Made by a program: the position numbers and the translations under genes | Notes under the pieces: generated by a model | Told to the model about the DNA's origin: nothing | What the model saw: only the letters and a program-made list of their open reading frames with translations | The model's database searches: none | Shown here: positions 7,936 through 14,704 of the stretch, in pieces | Layout: every line of letters begins with the position of its first letter | Position numbering within the stretch: the first letter of the stretch is position 1 | DNA from: Candidatus Latescibacterota bacterium | Lineage (GTDB): Bacteria > Latescibacterota > Latescibacteria > Latescibacterales > Latescibacteraceae | Assembly (NCBI GenBank): GCA_018656855.1 | Contig: JABHYP010000566.1 | Location: forward strand, 1-14,704 | Direction: 5' to 3' | Length of the DNA stretch: 14,704 nucleotides

Positions 7936-8007
7936 GTCATTGCGGGGCATAGCCAAAGTAATCCCTTCTCTTAGATTGCTTCGCTCACTCCGTTTACTCG
8001 CAATGAC
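7936..8007. repeat. 72-bp palindromic dispersed-type intergenic repeat
   Basis: The element begins GTCATTGCG and ends CGCAATGAC, perfect 9-bp inverted termini. Internally AGCCAAAGTAATC on the left arm pairs imperfectly with AGATTGCTTCGCT on the right. Elements of this type (GTCATTGCGAG...GCGAAGCAATC...CTCGCAATGAC) are well known as multi-copy intergenic palindromes in many bacterial genomes and are thought to be moved or kept by REP-like means. Only one copy is in the window and it has drifted from the usual form. An open frame crossing it (7940-8170) is not a gene. Confidence 0.65.
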
Positions 8008-8032
8008 ATATGGGAATTACTTTACACTACCT

Positions 8033-8062
8033 TTGCGCTTACATCGTTTCTGGCATTATATA
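8033..8062 (+). promoter_or_regulatory. Promoter candidate for the GHL6-like hydrolase gene
   Basis: TTGCGC (8033-8038) and TATATA (8057-8062) are 18 bp apart, about 120 bp before the ATG at 8184 and just downstream of the palindromic repeat. Support is by eye only. Confidence 0.25.
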
Positions 8063-8183
8063 AACAACGGCAAGTTTCTTCCGGGATTCAGCAGCAGAAT
8101 CCATCCAGCAAACAAACTCGAGAATTTTCTGACAATGTTTAAGTTTTGTAGAAAATACTGTAGATATTGATAGGGGGTACGGT

Positions 8184-10385
8184 ATGTCACAATCGATTCA
8201 AAAATCACTCACCAGACGAGGTTTTCTAAAAAATACAACTGCTGCATCAGCCGCTGCAGCAGTTGCATCCGGCATAATACCGTTTTTTCCGTCTTCTGTG
8301 GAAGCACAGGGGCGTACCGGCTCCTGTTTTGATGATATATACCGTCTTTTCCACATCGATTATGAATTCGGTAATTATAAAGAAATCTTCACGGGCTTTG
8401 ATGCAGAAGAGATCGCACAGATTTTCCAGGAAGCGGGAATCCAGATGGTGAGCTATTTTGCCAAATGCGCCTCAGGATACTCCTATTATCCAACAGAAAT
8501 TGGAGTGGAACATCCCGGACTTAAATTTGATTTCGTTGATAAAATGACTTCTGCACTGAAAAAGAGGGGAATCAGAACTTTAATTTATGTTTTTCCGGCA
8601 AGGGAACGACGTCTCCATAAAACGCATCCCGATTGGATTTACGCAGCTGGGAATGGCCTGTCGTTAGAGTCAGGCGAAAGCTATGCTACCATGTGTTTTA
8701 AAACACCCTATGTGGATAAAGTCATAATACCTCAGATGAAAGAAATTATTTCACGGTATGATCCGGATGGACTATTTGTTGATATAGTGTTGCAGCAATT
8801 TTTGAGCGATGTGTGTTATTGCAAATATTGTAAGGAATTATTCAATAATGAGGTCGGCGGCGAAATTCCAAAAGATGAAAGTGATCCAAAATCTTTTGCA
8901 TATCGTAAGTGGTCGAACAAACACTTTGAAGCGCACATGGACAAAGTTTACCGCGCCCTTTCCGCAGAAAAACCGGAAATCGCCATTATCAACAACTATT
9001 GCTGGATGTCAAGATATCCAATTACACCTCCAAAACACTTCCCACATATATGCTGGGATACTGCAGCTCCGAATAGTGGTCTTTATGCATGGAATTTCTC
9101 CATAGAGGCGCGCTACGTTGCAACACTTACAGATGTTCAGCCGGATATTACCTGGAGTCTCATGAGCACTCGTGGAAACACCTGGGGAGATTATTCTATA
9201 CGCGAGCCGGAGGCGTATATGCAGGAATTCGCTATACCGCTTGCCGGTTGCGGAAGAACCTATATTTCAGATGATGCATATCCATCCGGTGACCATGACC
9301 AGGCATACATGGAGATTTGTAGTGCAGTCAATAAGAGAACACAAGAATTGGAACCACATATTAAAGAGTGTAAACCGGTTAAAGATGTGGCTGTTCTCCA
9401 TTCAGCAGATTCGATATGGTCAAGATCGCCCATGATAGTAACCGCAACATGGGAGGCCCCGCCGGCTTATTACCCGGTGTGTGGCGCTCATAAGGCATTG
9501 ATAGAAGGTCACGTGCAAATGGGTATTCTCAACAGCGAGGTTTTGGTTAAAACCCTTCAGGATTATAAAGCCCTCATTATACCCAATCAACGCATCCTTA
9601 ATAAACAGGAATGTGAAGCGATAAGACGCTTTGTCAAAAACGGCGGTATGATCGTCGCTACCTGCGAAACAGGTACGAGAGATACAAATAATAACCTTCT
9701 TAATAATTTTTCCATCGCTGATGTATTAGGCGTTGATTTTTTGGAGACTTCAGGAACTGAAAACTGTTATCTGAGGATGAGAACAAAGGATGATACATAT
9801 AATTTGCCTGCGACAGATGTTCAAGTTACGGGGAATTATATGCGTGTTAAAACCATCACGGCAAAAACACTGCTTGAACTCGTTCCTCCTTATGAGGGTA
9901 TAAAAACCGGTACGCCTCCGCCCGCATTAGTGGCTGAATGCCCCGGAGTTACCGTTAATTCGTATGGAAAGGGTAAGGCAATCTACTGTGCTCCTCAGAT
10001 ATTTACCTCGTATTTTAAGGAAGACACACCGGTTATAAGAAAACTGGCACTCTGGATATTCGGTCAAATTTATCCGAACGAATCACGAACTATTTTCCTT
10101 GATAATACTCCTGTCAATGTGGAAGTTTTCTTTAATCATCGGGGCAATGAACGATTCGTCCATCTCATCAATTATTCCGGCGATAAGCGTGAAATCGGCT
10201 CATCTCACACACAGGATTTCACAACCGTGCACGATATTTCTGTTCGGGTGAAGTTACCTGAAAAACCGAAAAGAGTAACCGTCGTTCCGGGAAGTAAGAA
10301 CATTGATTTCAATTATTCAGGCGGCTGGCTGAAATTCGAAGCTTTACCTCTGCCAATTCATCATGTGTATAGAATAGATTTATAA
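8184..10385 (+). CDS. Tat-exported GHL6/GH42-like glycoside hydrolase
   Basis: This 733-residue protein starts with a twin-arginine signal (TRRGFLKN, RR at 11-12), an Ala-rich core and a likely cut at VEA|QG (A41). Residues 50-390 form a TIM barrel of the 'hypothetical glycosyl hydrolase 6' type. It has the strand RTLIYVFPARERR, the core PDGLFVDIVLQQF that places the acidic residue expected of a nucleophile strand, and directly after it the C-x-C-x-x-C cluster C211/C213/C216. Residues from about 398 to 500 look like the beta-galactosidase trimerisation (glutaminase-like) domain, for example ALIIPNQRILNKQECEAIRR then FVKNGGMIVAT. A C-terminal beta domain (FFNHRGNERFVHLINYSGD) closes the protein. 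It probably hydrolyses a glycoside outside the cytoplasmic membrane, perhaps a fucosidic or galactosidic bond; specificity is unknown. AGGGGG at 8172-8177 supports the start. Confidence 0.78.
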   Translation: MSQSIQKSLTRRGFLKNTTAASAAAAVASGIIPFFPSSVEAQGRTGSCFDDIYRLFHIDYEFGNYKEIFTGFDAEEIAQIFQEAGIQMVSYFAKCASGYSYYPTEIGVEHPGLKFDFVDKMTSALKKRGIRTLIYVFPARERRLHKTHPDWIYAAGNGLSLESGESYATMCFKTPYVDKVIIPQMKEIISRYDPDGLFVDIVLQQFLSDVCYCKYCKELFNNEVGGEIPKDESDPKSFAYRKWSNKHFEAHMDKVYRALSAEKPEIAIINNYCWMSRYPITPPKHFPHICWDTAAPNSGLYAWNFSIEARYVATLTDVQPDITWSLMSTRGNTWGDYSIREPEAYMQEFAIPLAGCGRTYISDDAYPSGDHDQAYMEICSAVNKRTQELEPHIKECKPVKDVAVLHSADSIWSRSPMIVTATWEAPPAYYPVCGAHKALIEGHVQMGILNSEVLVKTLQDYKALIIPNQRILNKQECEAIRRFVKNGGMIVATCETGTRDTNNNLLNNFSIADVLGVDFLETSGTENCYLRMRTKDDTYNLPATDVQVTGNYMRVKTITAKTLLELVPPYEGIKTGTPPPALVAECPGVTVNSYGKGKAIYCAPQIFTSYFKEDTPVIRKLALWIFGQIYPNESRTIFLDNTPVNVEVFFNHRGNERFVHLINYSGDKREIGSSHTQDFTTVHDISVRVKLPEKPKRVTVVPGSKNIDFNYSGGWLKFEALPLPIHHVYRIDL

Positions 10386-10496
10386 TAACCAAATAGATAT
10401 TTATGAATTAATCTGGTTAGCGTCTTGTGACACACTGTTTCAATGTTTCGAATCCAAAATCTTTTACTGATAACACACCGCGCGGGAGATGTTAAG

Positions 10497-11768
10497 ATGA
10501 TGAAAAGTTTGCACAAAACAAAAAAGGGATTTAGTCAGCATCACCGGGACCTTTTGAAAAGTGACAGGCGCGGCTTTATGAAAAAAATGGGGCTGGCTGC
10601 GCTAATTACAGGGGTTACGGGATGCGGGAAAGAATTTGCCCGGGAACCGGTTTCTCAACAAATCCGTATCCCAATCCCAACGTATGAATCTTTCGGCTTA
10701 AGACCCATAATTAACTGCCTGGGAACACGAACGAGTATGGGTGGTTCTTTAATGCTTCCAGAAACAAAAATGGCGATGGAAGAAGCCAGCAATAATTACA
10801 TCCCAATGGCGGAATTAATTGAAGCTGTAGGCAGGAGGCTGGCTGAGCTGTCCGGAGCTGAATGGGGATGTGTAACATCTGGTGCGGCAGGTGCACTCGT
10901 TGCAGCGACTGCGGGGTGTGTGGCCGGAGAAGACAAGAAAAAGATGGCGCAGTTACCTGATACAACGAATTTAAAAAATGAGCTGTTAGCTGTAAAGCCT
11001 CACCTTGAAGCGTATGAATTTTACCAAAGGACAATTGATATCAAGATGAAAGAGGTTGAGACTGTAAAAAAATTGGAAGATGCAATCAATGACCGGACAG
11101 CAATAATCTTTGTCTGGGGAGAGCATCTGGTCGATAGTAGTTTTTCACTCGATGATATTGTTCGTGTCGGGAAAAAGCACAATATCCCGATTCTGGTTGA
11201 TGCGGCGGCAGAACGCCCTGATGTCCCGAATGTTTATCTTGAAGCCGGATGTGATCTTGTCGTTTACAGCGGCGGCAAATGTTTGAGAGGTCCTCAATGC
11301 GCAGGCATCCTTCTTGGCCGCAAGGACCTGGTTCATGCCGCAAGCATGAATATTGCACCGTTCAGTGCAGTAGGTCGTACCATGAAAGTAGGAAAAGAAG
11401 AAATAGTTGGTGTAGTAGCGGCGCTCGATCTTTGGCTCAATGGACGTGACCATGAAGCCGAATGGAAAGAATGGGAAAGGAAATTAAAGCATATCACCGA
11501 TGCGATAATTTCGATCTCCACGGTATCCACAGAGGTTGTTCAGCCATACAGGCCATCAAATTATGCTCCGACACTTTCAATTACATGGGACAGGAACATA
11601 GTAAAAATATCACCTGCTGAAGTTCAGGAACAATTGGACAAAGGTGAGCCGCGAATAAAAATGTATGCGGGTGACAATGGGATGCAGATCATTTCATATA
11701 TGCTGGAGGAGGGAGATGAAATCCCTGTTGGCAGGCGGCTGAACGAGATTCTTTCAGGCGCGGTTTGA
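10497..11768 (+). CDS. SelA-like PLP-dependent enzyme with Tat signal and lipobox
   Basis: This 423-residue protein belongs to the fold-type I group of SelA-like enzymes that includes D-glucosaminate-6-phosphate ammonia-lyase (DgaE). GLRPIINCLGTRTSMGGSLM is the family N-terminus, ILVDAAAE holds the Asp (D235) that pairs with the PLP ring nitrogen, and SGGKCLRGPQ holds the Schiff-base lysine (K261). The family is normally cytoplasmic. Here residues 22-44 read SDRRGFMKKMGLAALITGVT then GCG: twin arginines (24-25), a hydrophobic core and a lipobox VTGC with C43. The sequence therefore predicts a Tat-translocated lipoprotein carrying a folded cofactor. The substrate is unknown; an amino-sugar acid or hydroxy amino acid elimination is a family-based guess. 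GGGAG 8 nt upstream of ATG 10497 fixes the start; the frame is open to an ATG at 10443, which has no ribosome site. Gene order suggests it belongs with the upstream hydrolase (111 bp away). Confidence 0.8.
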   Translation: MMKSLHKTKKGFSQHHRDLLKSDRRGFMKKMGLAALITGVTGCGKEFAREPVSQQIRIPIPTYESFGLRPIINCLGTRTSMGGSLMLPETKMAMEEASNNYIPMAELIEAVGRRLAELSGAEWGCVTSGAAGALVAATAGCVAGEDKKKMAQLPDTTNLKNELLAVKPHLEAYEFYQRTIDIKMKEVETVKKLEDAINDRTAIIFVWGEHLVDSSFSLDDIVRVGKKHNIPILVDAAAERPDVPNVYLEAGCDLVVYSGGKCLRGPQCAGILLGRKDLVHAASMNIAPFSAVGRTMKVGKEEIVGVVAALDLWLNGRDHEAEWKEWERKLKHITDAIISISTVSTEVVQPYRPSNYAPTLSITWDRNIVKISPAEVQEQLDKGEPRIKMYAGDNGMQIISYMLEEGDEIPVGRRLNEILSGAV

Positions 11769-11902
11769 TATAAATATGTGAACCAGAAAATTCTTACTAT
11801 GATGGCAATAAAAGATGGGGGAGAGAACAACCACCTACCTATTTATATATACGATCTACTTTTACTCCTATTGAATCAGTATCATCTTATTCGACTAAAC
11901 AC

Positions 11903-13222
11903 TCATTTTGTTTCCCATATTTTGAAATTGCGATAACGTGCTTTCATCCATTTCATCTGACGAAGAGCCAATGAGCCTTTGCCATGAACCGGCCCGTATT
12001 TGACACCATCATCCTGCCAGTTGATGATGGTTTTGCCATCCACACCGAGTTTAATATTACCGTTGCGCTTGATCAATGTAACCTTGTGTATGTCCTTTGA
12101 TCCGCCGGGAACTCCGGGAGGGCCGTTTGAGACAAGGTAAAAGCCGTGATTTTTCCTGAGGTTGCTGACAATGCGGCCCGGATTTGTCGGGATGTTAGCA
12201 TAGTATGATATGTGGTAACAGTTGATATCACCGCGAATATACCCGCCGAAATGGCCGTCGCGAGGTTTGAGTGAAGGATCGAAAATATTTTCGCCTTTCT
12301 GACCCATAGCGGCGAATATTGAGATGCAGAGCCCCATATCGGATATGGCCTGAAAATCCCATTCGGCGATGAAGTTTTCAGGCTGTATGCCGGGAGTCCA
12401 GAACACAAAATGGCCGTCACCGGGTCCGCCCTGATCTATTTCTTTTGACCCCATCGTTATCCAGCCCTCGGAATCGACCTCATACACTCCCGGGCCTTCC
12501 ATAGTCCAACTGGCCATTTCCTTTTTGTTCGTGAAATCCGCTGCATAGAGGAGCTTGCCTTTGAGCGCGTCCACATCGCCCAAAGCAGGAGTCTGGCCAT
12601 AGCCCATCAGATCGCTGATGTCGCCATGTTTCCTTTGCTGAACACGTTGTTTGATATCGCTCTCCGGCCAGAAATCTCCACTGAGTTCCAGGTCTTCGAC
12701 ATTTTTCCCTATAACCGGACTAACAGTCTGTTCCGTTATAGTCCAGGGCTTGACTTTTGTACCTGATACACGTAACGGGTAACCGTTTAAAAAACCATCG
12801 AACAGGCCGCTCGTACTGTCCCAGCGAAAAGTGGCATAATACCAAGAACCGCCCGAGAGAAGGGGAAGGTAAAGGTTCAGGCGGTTACCATCTTCCATAA
12901 GCCACTGCCATTCGAAGTTGACAACGCTTGAAGGCGGTTTCTTTTCGCTATTTTTAGAACCTCCTTCTTTCGCTCCGAATTCAGCCTGTGCCGCAGCAGC
13001 CTGAACGGATGGCGTATCGAGCAGCACCATAAACAGTTCCGATGATTCAACAAGATTCACAAGATCGCCCTGCGGTTCGACACCGTTATAGTAATCCTCG
13101 TCCACATAGAACCAGAAGCCGAGACTGCCTTTCGGGCCGATTGTGTCTTGGCGAGGCGCTTCGGCACATCCACATGCCAGGATCTGCAGTACAGCCAACA
13201 GTGGGCAAATCCAGCGTTTCAT
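11903..13222 (-). CDS. Lipoprotein with two concanavalin-like domains, second DUF1961-like
   Basis: This 439-residue protein has a short signal with a lipobox (ILAC, C17; C19 is a second candidate). Residues 30-175 resemble a LamG/concanavalin sheet (GSLGFWFYVDEDY, then SWYYATFRWD and DGFLNGYPL). A linker rich in charged residues lies near 185-220. Residues 221-439 resemble DUF1961, a concanavalin-like family found with polysaccharide-degrading genes: GKLLYAADFTNKKEMASWTM, DGHFVFWTPG, RDGHFGGYIRGD, CYHISYYAN and the closing LRQMKWMKARYRNFKIWE. It is probably an outer- or cell-surface glycan-binding or glycan-acting lipoprotein; no catalytic residues can be named. An Ala/Lys-rich insert (QAAAAQAEFGAKEGGSKNSE) interrupts the first domain. 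AGGAAGG precedes the ATG. It lies 58 bp downstream of the next minus-strand gene and is probably cotranscribed with it. It converges with the SelA-like gene across 134 bp in which no clear terminator is seen. Confidence 0.7.
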   Translation of the reverse strand: MKRWICPLLAVLQILACGCAEAPRQDTIGPKGSLGFWFYVDEDYYNGVEPQGDLVNLVESSELFMVLLDTPSVQAAAAQAEFGAKEGGSKNSEKKPPSSVVNFEWQWLMEDGNRLNLYLPLLSGGSWYYATFRWDSTSGLFDGFLNGYPLRVSGTKVKPWTITEQTVSPVIGKNVEDLELSGDFWPESDIKQRVQQRKHGDISDLMGYGQTPALGDVDALKGKLLYAADFTNKKEMASWTMEGPGVYEVDSEGWITMGSKEIDQGGPGDGHFVFWTPGIQPENFIAEWDFQAISDMGLCISIFAAMGQKGENIFDPSLKPRDGHFGGYIRGDINCYHISYYANIPTNPGRIVSNLRKNHGFYLVSNGPPGVPGGSKDIHKVTLIKRNGNIKLGVDGKTIINWQDDGVKYGPVHGKGSLALRQMKWMKARYRNFKIWETK

Positions 13223-13280
13223 GTCACCTTCCTTGTTGAAGTTTGTGATGTTTTATTAACTATTAAGCTTTTACGTAATA

Positions 13281-14704
13281 TCAATCGTCCATCGGGCTCC
13301 ACACCCAATTGTGGCCTTCTTTAGTATATACTCCGGGTAGTGAAACAAGCGTATGCCCCTCGCTTCCGATCATCTTAACCGGCAGCCCTTTTTCAAACCA
13401 CCAGTGGCTGATTTCCCGTGGCGCCCCATCAATAATTTTATAGCGTACCGACTCGCGGATATATCCATCGGGATTGAACAGTTCCCGGCTCACCAGATTG
13501 CCTTCGGGATCTCGGTATTCGCGATTGCTTATGACTCCATCACGGTAATATAAATGCCGTATCGGAATGCCATTTTCGTTGAGGTCGTAACGCTTCACAA
13601 TCACACCCCAGTTATACCACTCACGGTGTATGACACCGTCGTGACGGTGGACAATCTCTTTGACAGCTTCCTCAGCGAGAAGGGCTTTATCAGAACTGCT
13701 CTCGACACCTGTAACAAGCCACCTGTCATTTGTCCATTGGAAATCGCCCGGTTTGTCGTGACGAATATGGATTTCCTTTATACCCTGTATTGTCAGTGTC
13801 GTGCTTCTGCCGCTTTCCAGCCCTGACCACTCCACTGCCATTGCCGAGTAGTCGCCATCGCTTTTCAGCTTGAATGACGATCCGGGCACAAGGAGTTTTT
13901 TCGTTATTTTTCCCCCGTTCAGGAACAAGTGGTAACCTCTAGTTTCATAATGGTTTTCGCCTGGGACAAGCTCGACTTTGCCATCGAAATTCACGAGGCA
14001 GGGTATATCAGGTGTGCGTATCACCGTAACATAGACATCGGTCTGGCGCTGCCAGATGAGTGGCGAATCTGGATCGGCCTTATTACCTTTTCTATCCACA
14101 TTTTTAAGCCTGGAAGGAAGCGTGTCCAGGTTGCGTTTGCTTTCGGGAATAAGCCTCGCATCAAATGAAGTTACTATATCGTCACGGGCGATAAAATGGA
14201 GGTTTTTTGCATGTTCCATTATTGAAGCCGGACGGAGGGCATCGAGTTGAATATTGTTGTCACCGCGGTCAATGTGTATGGCGCGCCGCCAGGGCCTGAA
14301 ATCTTCGAGAAGCGAGCCAGTTACCGGGATCGTGCCGTACAGTTCGCGAGTCAGACCATCAAAACTCGTCGCCGTTTTACGCTCGTATCCTATGATTTCG
14401 TTCTTTATTGACAGACGACCTTTATCGGGAAAACCTTCGGTGGACCTAACTGGTATGCTGTCGGTATCACGTGACACAACGTCCGCAGTCACTTTCGTTA
14501 CCGAGCCTTCTTTCAGGTCATAGGTTGATGAGAGCACCACTTTTGTCCCATCGGGGCTCCCCTTGGCATCATTATCATGAAGGCCGGAGCCGGAAGAATA
14601 GCTGAATTCATAGGAATCATGCAGCCAAGACAGACCCATGAGAAAATCATGTCCATCACCCGATCGCATATCGACGAGAGGAAGCGCGCCGATATTGCCG
14701 CTTC
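13281..14704 (-). CDS. Large multi-domain surface-type protein (5' end outside window)
   Basis: The frame is open at the right edge (first full codon at 14702, reading SGNIGALPLVD before the Met at 14669) and ends in TGA at 13281. About 473 residues are visible. A Met at 14669 could be taken as a start, but coding continues upstream and there is no ribosome site there, so the gene is partial. The first stretch contains HDNDAKGSPDGTKVVLSS, the signature of a TolB-type beta-propeller blade, so the missing N-terminal part is probably a propeller. Next comes a small module, SIPVRSTEGFPDKGRLSIKN then EIIGYERKT and FDGLTREL, seen in various large secreted proteins. A beta-sandwich-like middle follows. 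The C-terminal 130 residues carry repeats such as YDLNENGIPIRHLYYRDG and YRDPEGNLVSRELFNPDG, like YwqK/MORN-type repeats. No enzyme function is evident. Confidence 0.65.
   Translation of the reverse strand, partial: SGNIGALPLVDMRSGDGHDFLMGLSWLHDSYEFSYSSGSGLHDNDAKGSPDGTKVVLSSTYDLKEGSVTKVTADVVSRDTDSIPVRSTEGFPDKGRLSIKNEIIGYERKTATSFDGLTRELYGTIPVTGSLLEDFRPWRRAIHIDRGDNNIQLDALRPASIMEHAKNLHFIARDDIVTSFDARLIPESKRNLDTLPSRLKNVDRKGNKADPDSPLIWQRQTDVYVTVIRTPDIPCLVNFDGKVELVPGENHYETRGYHLFLNGGKITKKLLVPGSSFKLKSDGDYSAMAVEWSGLESGRSTTLTIQGIKEIHIRHDKPGDFQWTNDRWLVTGVESSSDKALLAEEAVKEIVHRHDGVIHREWYNWGVIVKRYDLNENGIPIRHLYYRDGVISNREYRDPEGNLVSRELFNPDGYIRESVRYKIIDGAPREISHWWFEKGLPVKMIGSEGHTLVSLPGVYTKEGHNWVWSPMDD

Noticed and set aside
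7940..8170. 76-codon plus-strand frame between the deacetylase and the hydrolase
   Set aside because: It starts inside the palindromic repeat, has no ribosome site, and its Leu/Arg-rich product reflects the repeat sequence.
11769..11902. Bidirectional terminator between the convergent SelA-like and DUF1961-like genes
   Set aside because: No stem of useful length followed by a T-run was found on either strand.
14667..14669. ATG at 14669 as the true start of the right-most gene
   Set aside because: The frame remains open and protein-like to the window edge, there is no ribosome site, and the protein would begin inside a propeller blade without a signal peptide.
1..14704. CRISPR array, tRNA, rRNA, retron or phage module
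   Set aside because: No regularly spaced repeats, no cloverleaf-like sequence, and no reverse transcriptase, integrase or phage structural gene was recognised; the only mobile-DNA trace with good support is the IS3-type remnant.

Overview
The window looks like accessory, carbohydrate- and peptide-handling DNA from an environmental bacterium of the FCB/PVC-like or candidate-phylum type. Latescibacterota, Hydrogenedentota, Poribacteria, Lentisphaerota and Planctomycetota all carry similar gene sets. The placement is inference. It rests on moderate GC, clear AGGAG-like ribosome binding sites, several twin-arginine (Tat) exported enzymes, a GHL6-type glycoside hydrolase, an environmental-clade URO-D protein, a RhaT-family permease and a SelA-like PLP protein in one cluster. 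No rRNA or marker gene is present to settle the taxonomy.

Layout. 1-1802 (minus) is a secreted M14 zinc carboxypeptidase with an intact frame that runs off the left edge. 1803-1988 (minus) is the C-terminal remnant of an IS3-family transposase, in frame with the carboxypeptidase and with no stop between them. From 2162 to 11768 six genes lie on the plus strand: a secreted GH20-like protein, a URO-D-family protein, a RhaT-type sugar permease, a Tat-exported polysaccharide deacetylase, a Tat-exported GHL6/GH42-like hydrolase, and a SelA-like PLP enzyme with a Tat signal and lipobox. From 11903 to 14704 two genes lie on the minus strand, converging on the plus cluster: a lipoprotein with two concanavalin-like halves (the second DUF1961-like), preceded by a large multi-domain protein that is cut by the right edge.

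How the genes may work together (inference). The exported hydrolases and deacetylase could trim an acetylated or amino-sugar- and deoxysugar-containing glycan outside the cytoplasmic membrane. The RhaT-type permease would import a released monosaccharide such as L-rhamnose. The URO-D-family and SelA-like proteins resemble enzymes of methyl-group and amino-sugar-acid metabolism, but the SelA-like one carries an export signal, which is unusual. The flanking minus-strand genes add a secreted peptidase and surface lipoproteins. There is no SusC/SusD pair and no regulator gene in the window.

Non-coding stretches. 1803-2161 holds the transposase remnant and a weak promoter candidate. 7868-8183 holds an imperfect hairpin, a 72-bp palindromic dispersed-type repeat and a promoter candidate. 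6619-6820 holds a possible promoter and a 45-codon minus-strand fragment that may be a decayed gene. No rRNA, tRNA, CRISPR array or phage gene was seen.
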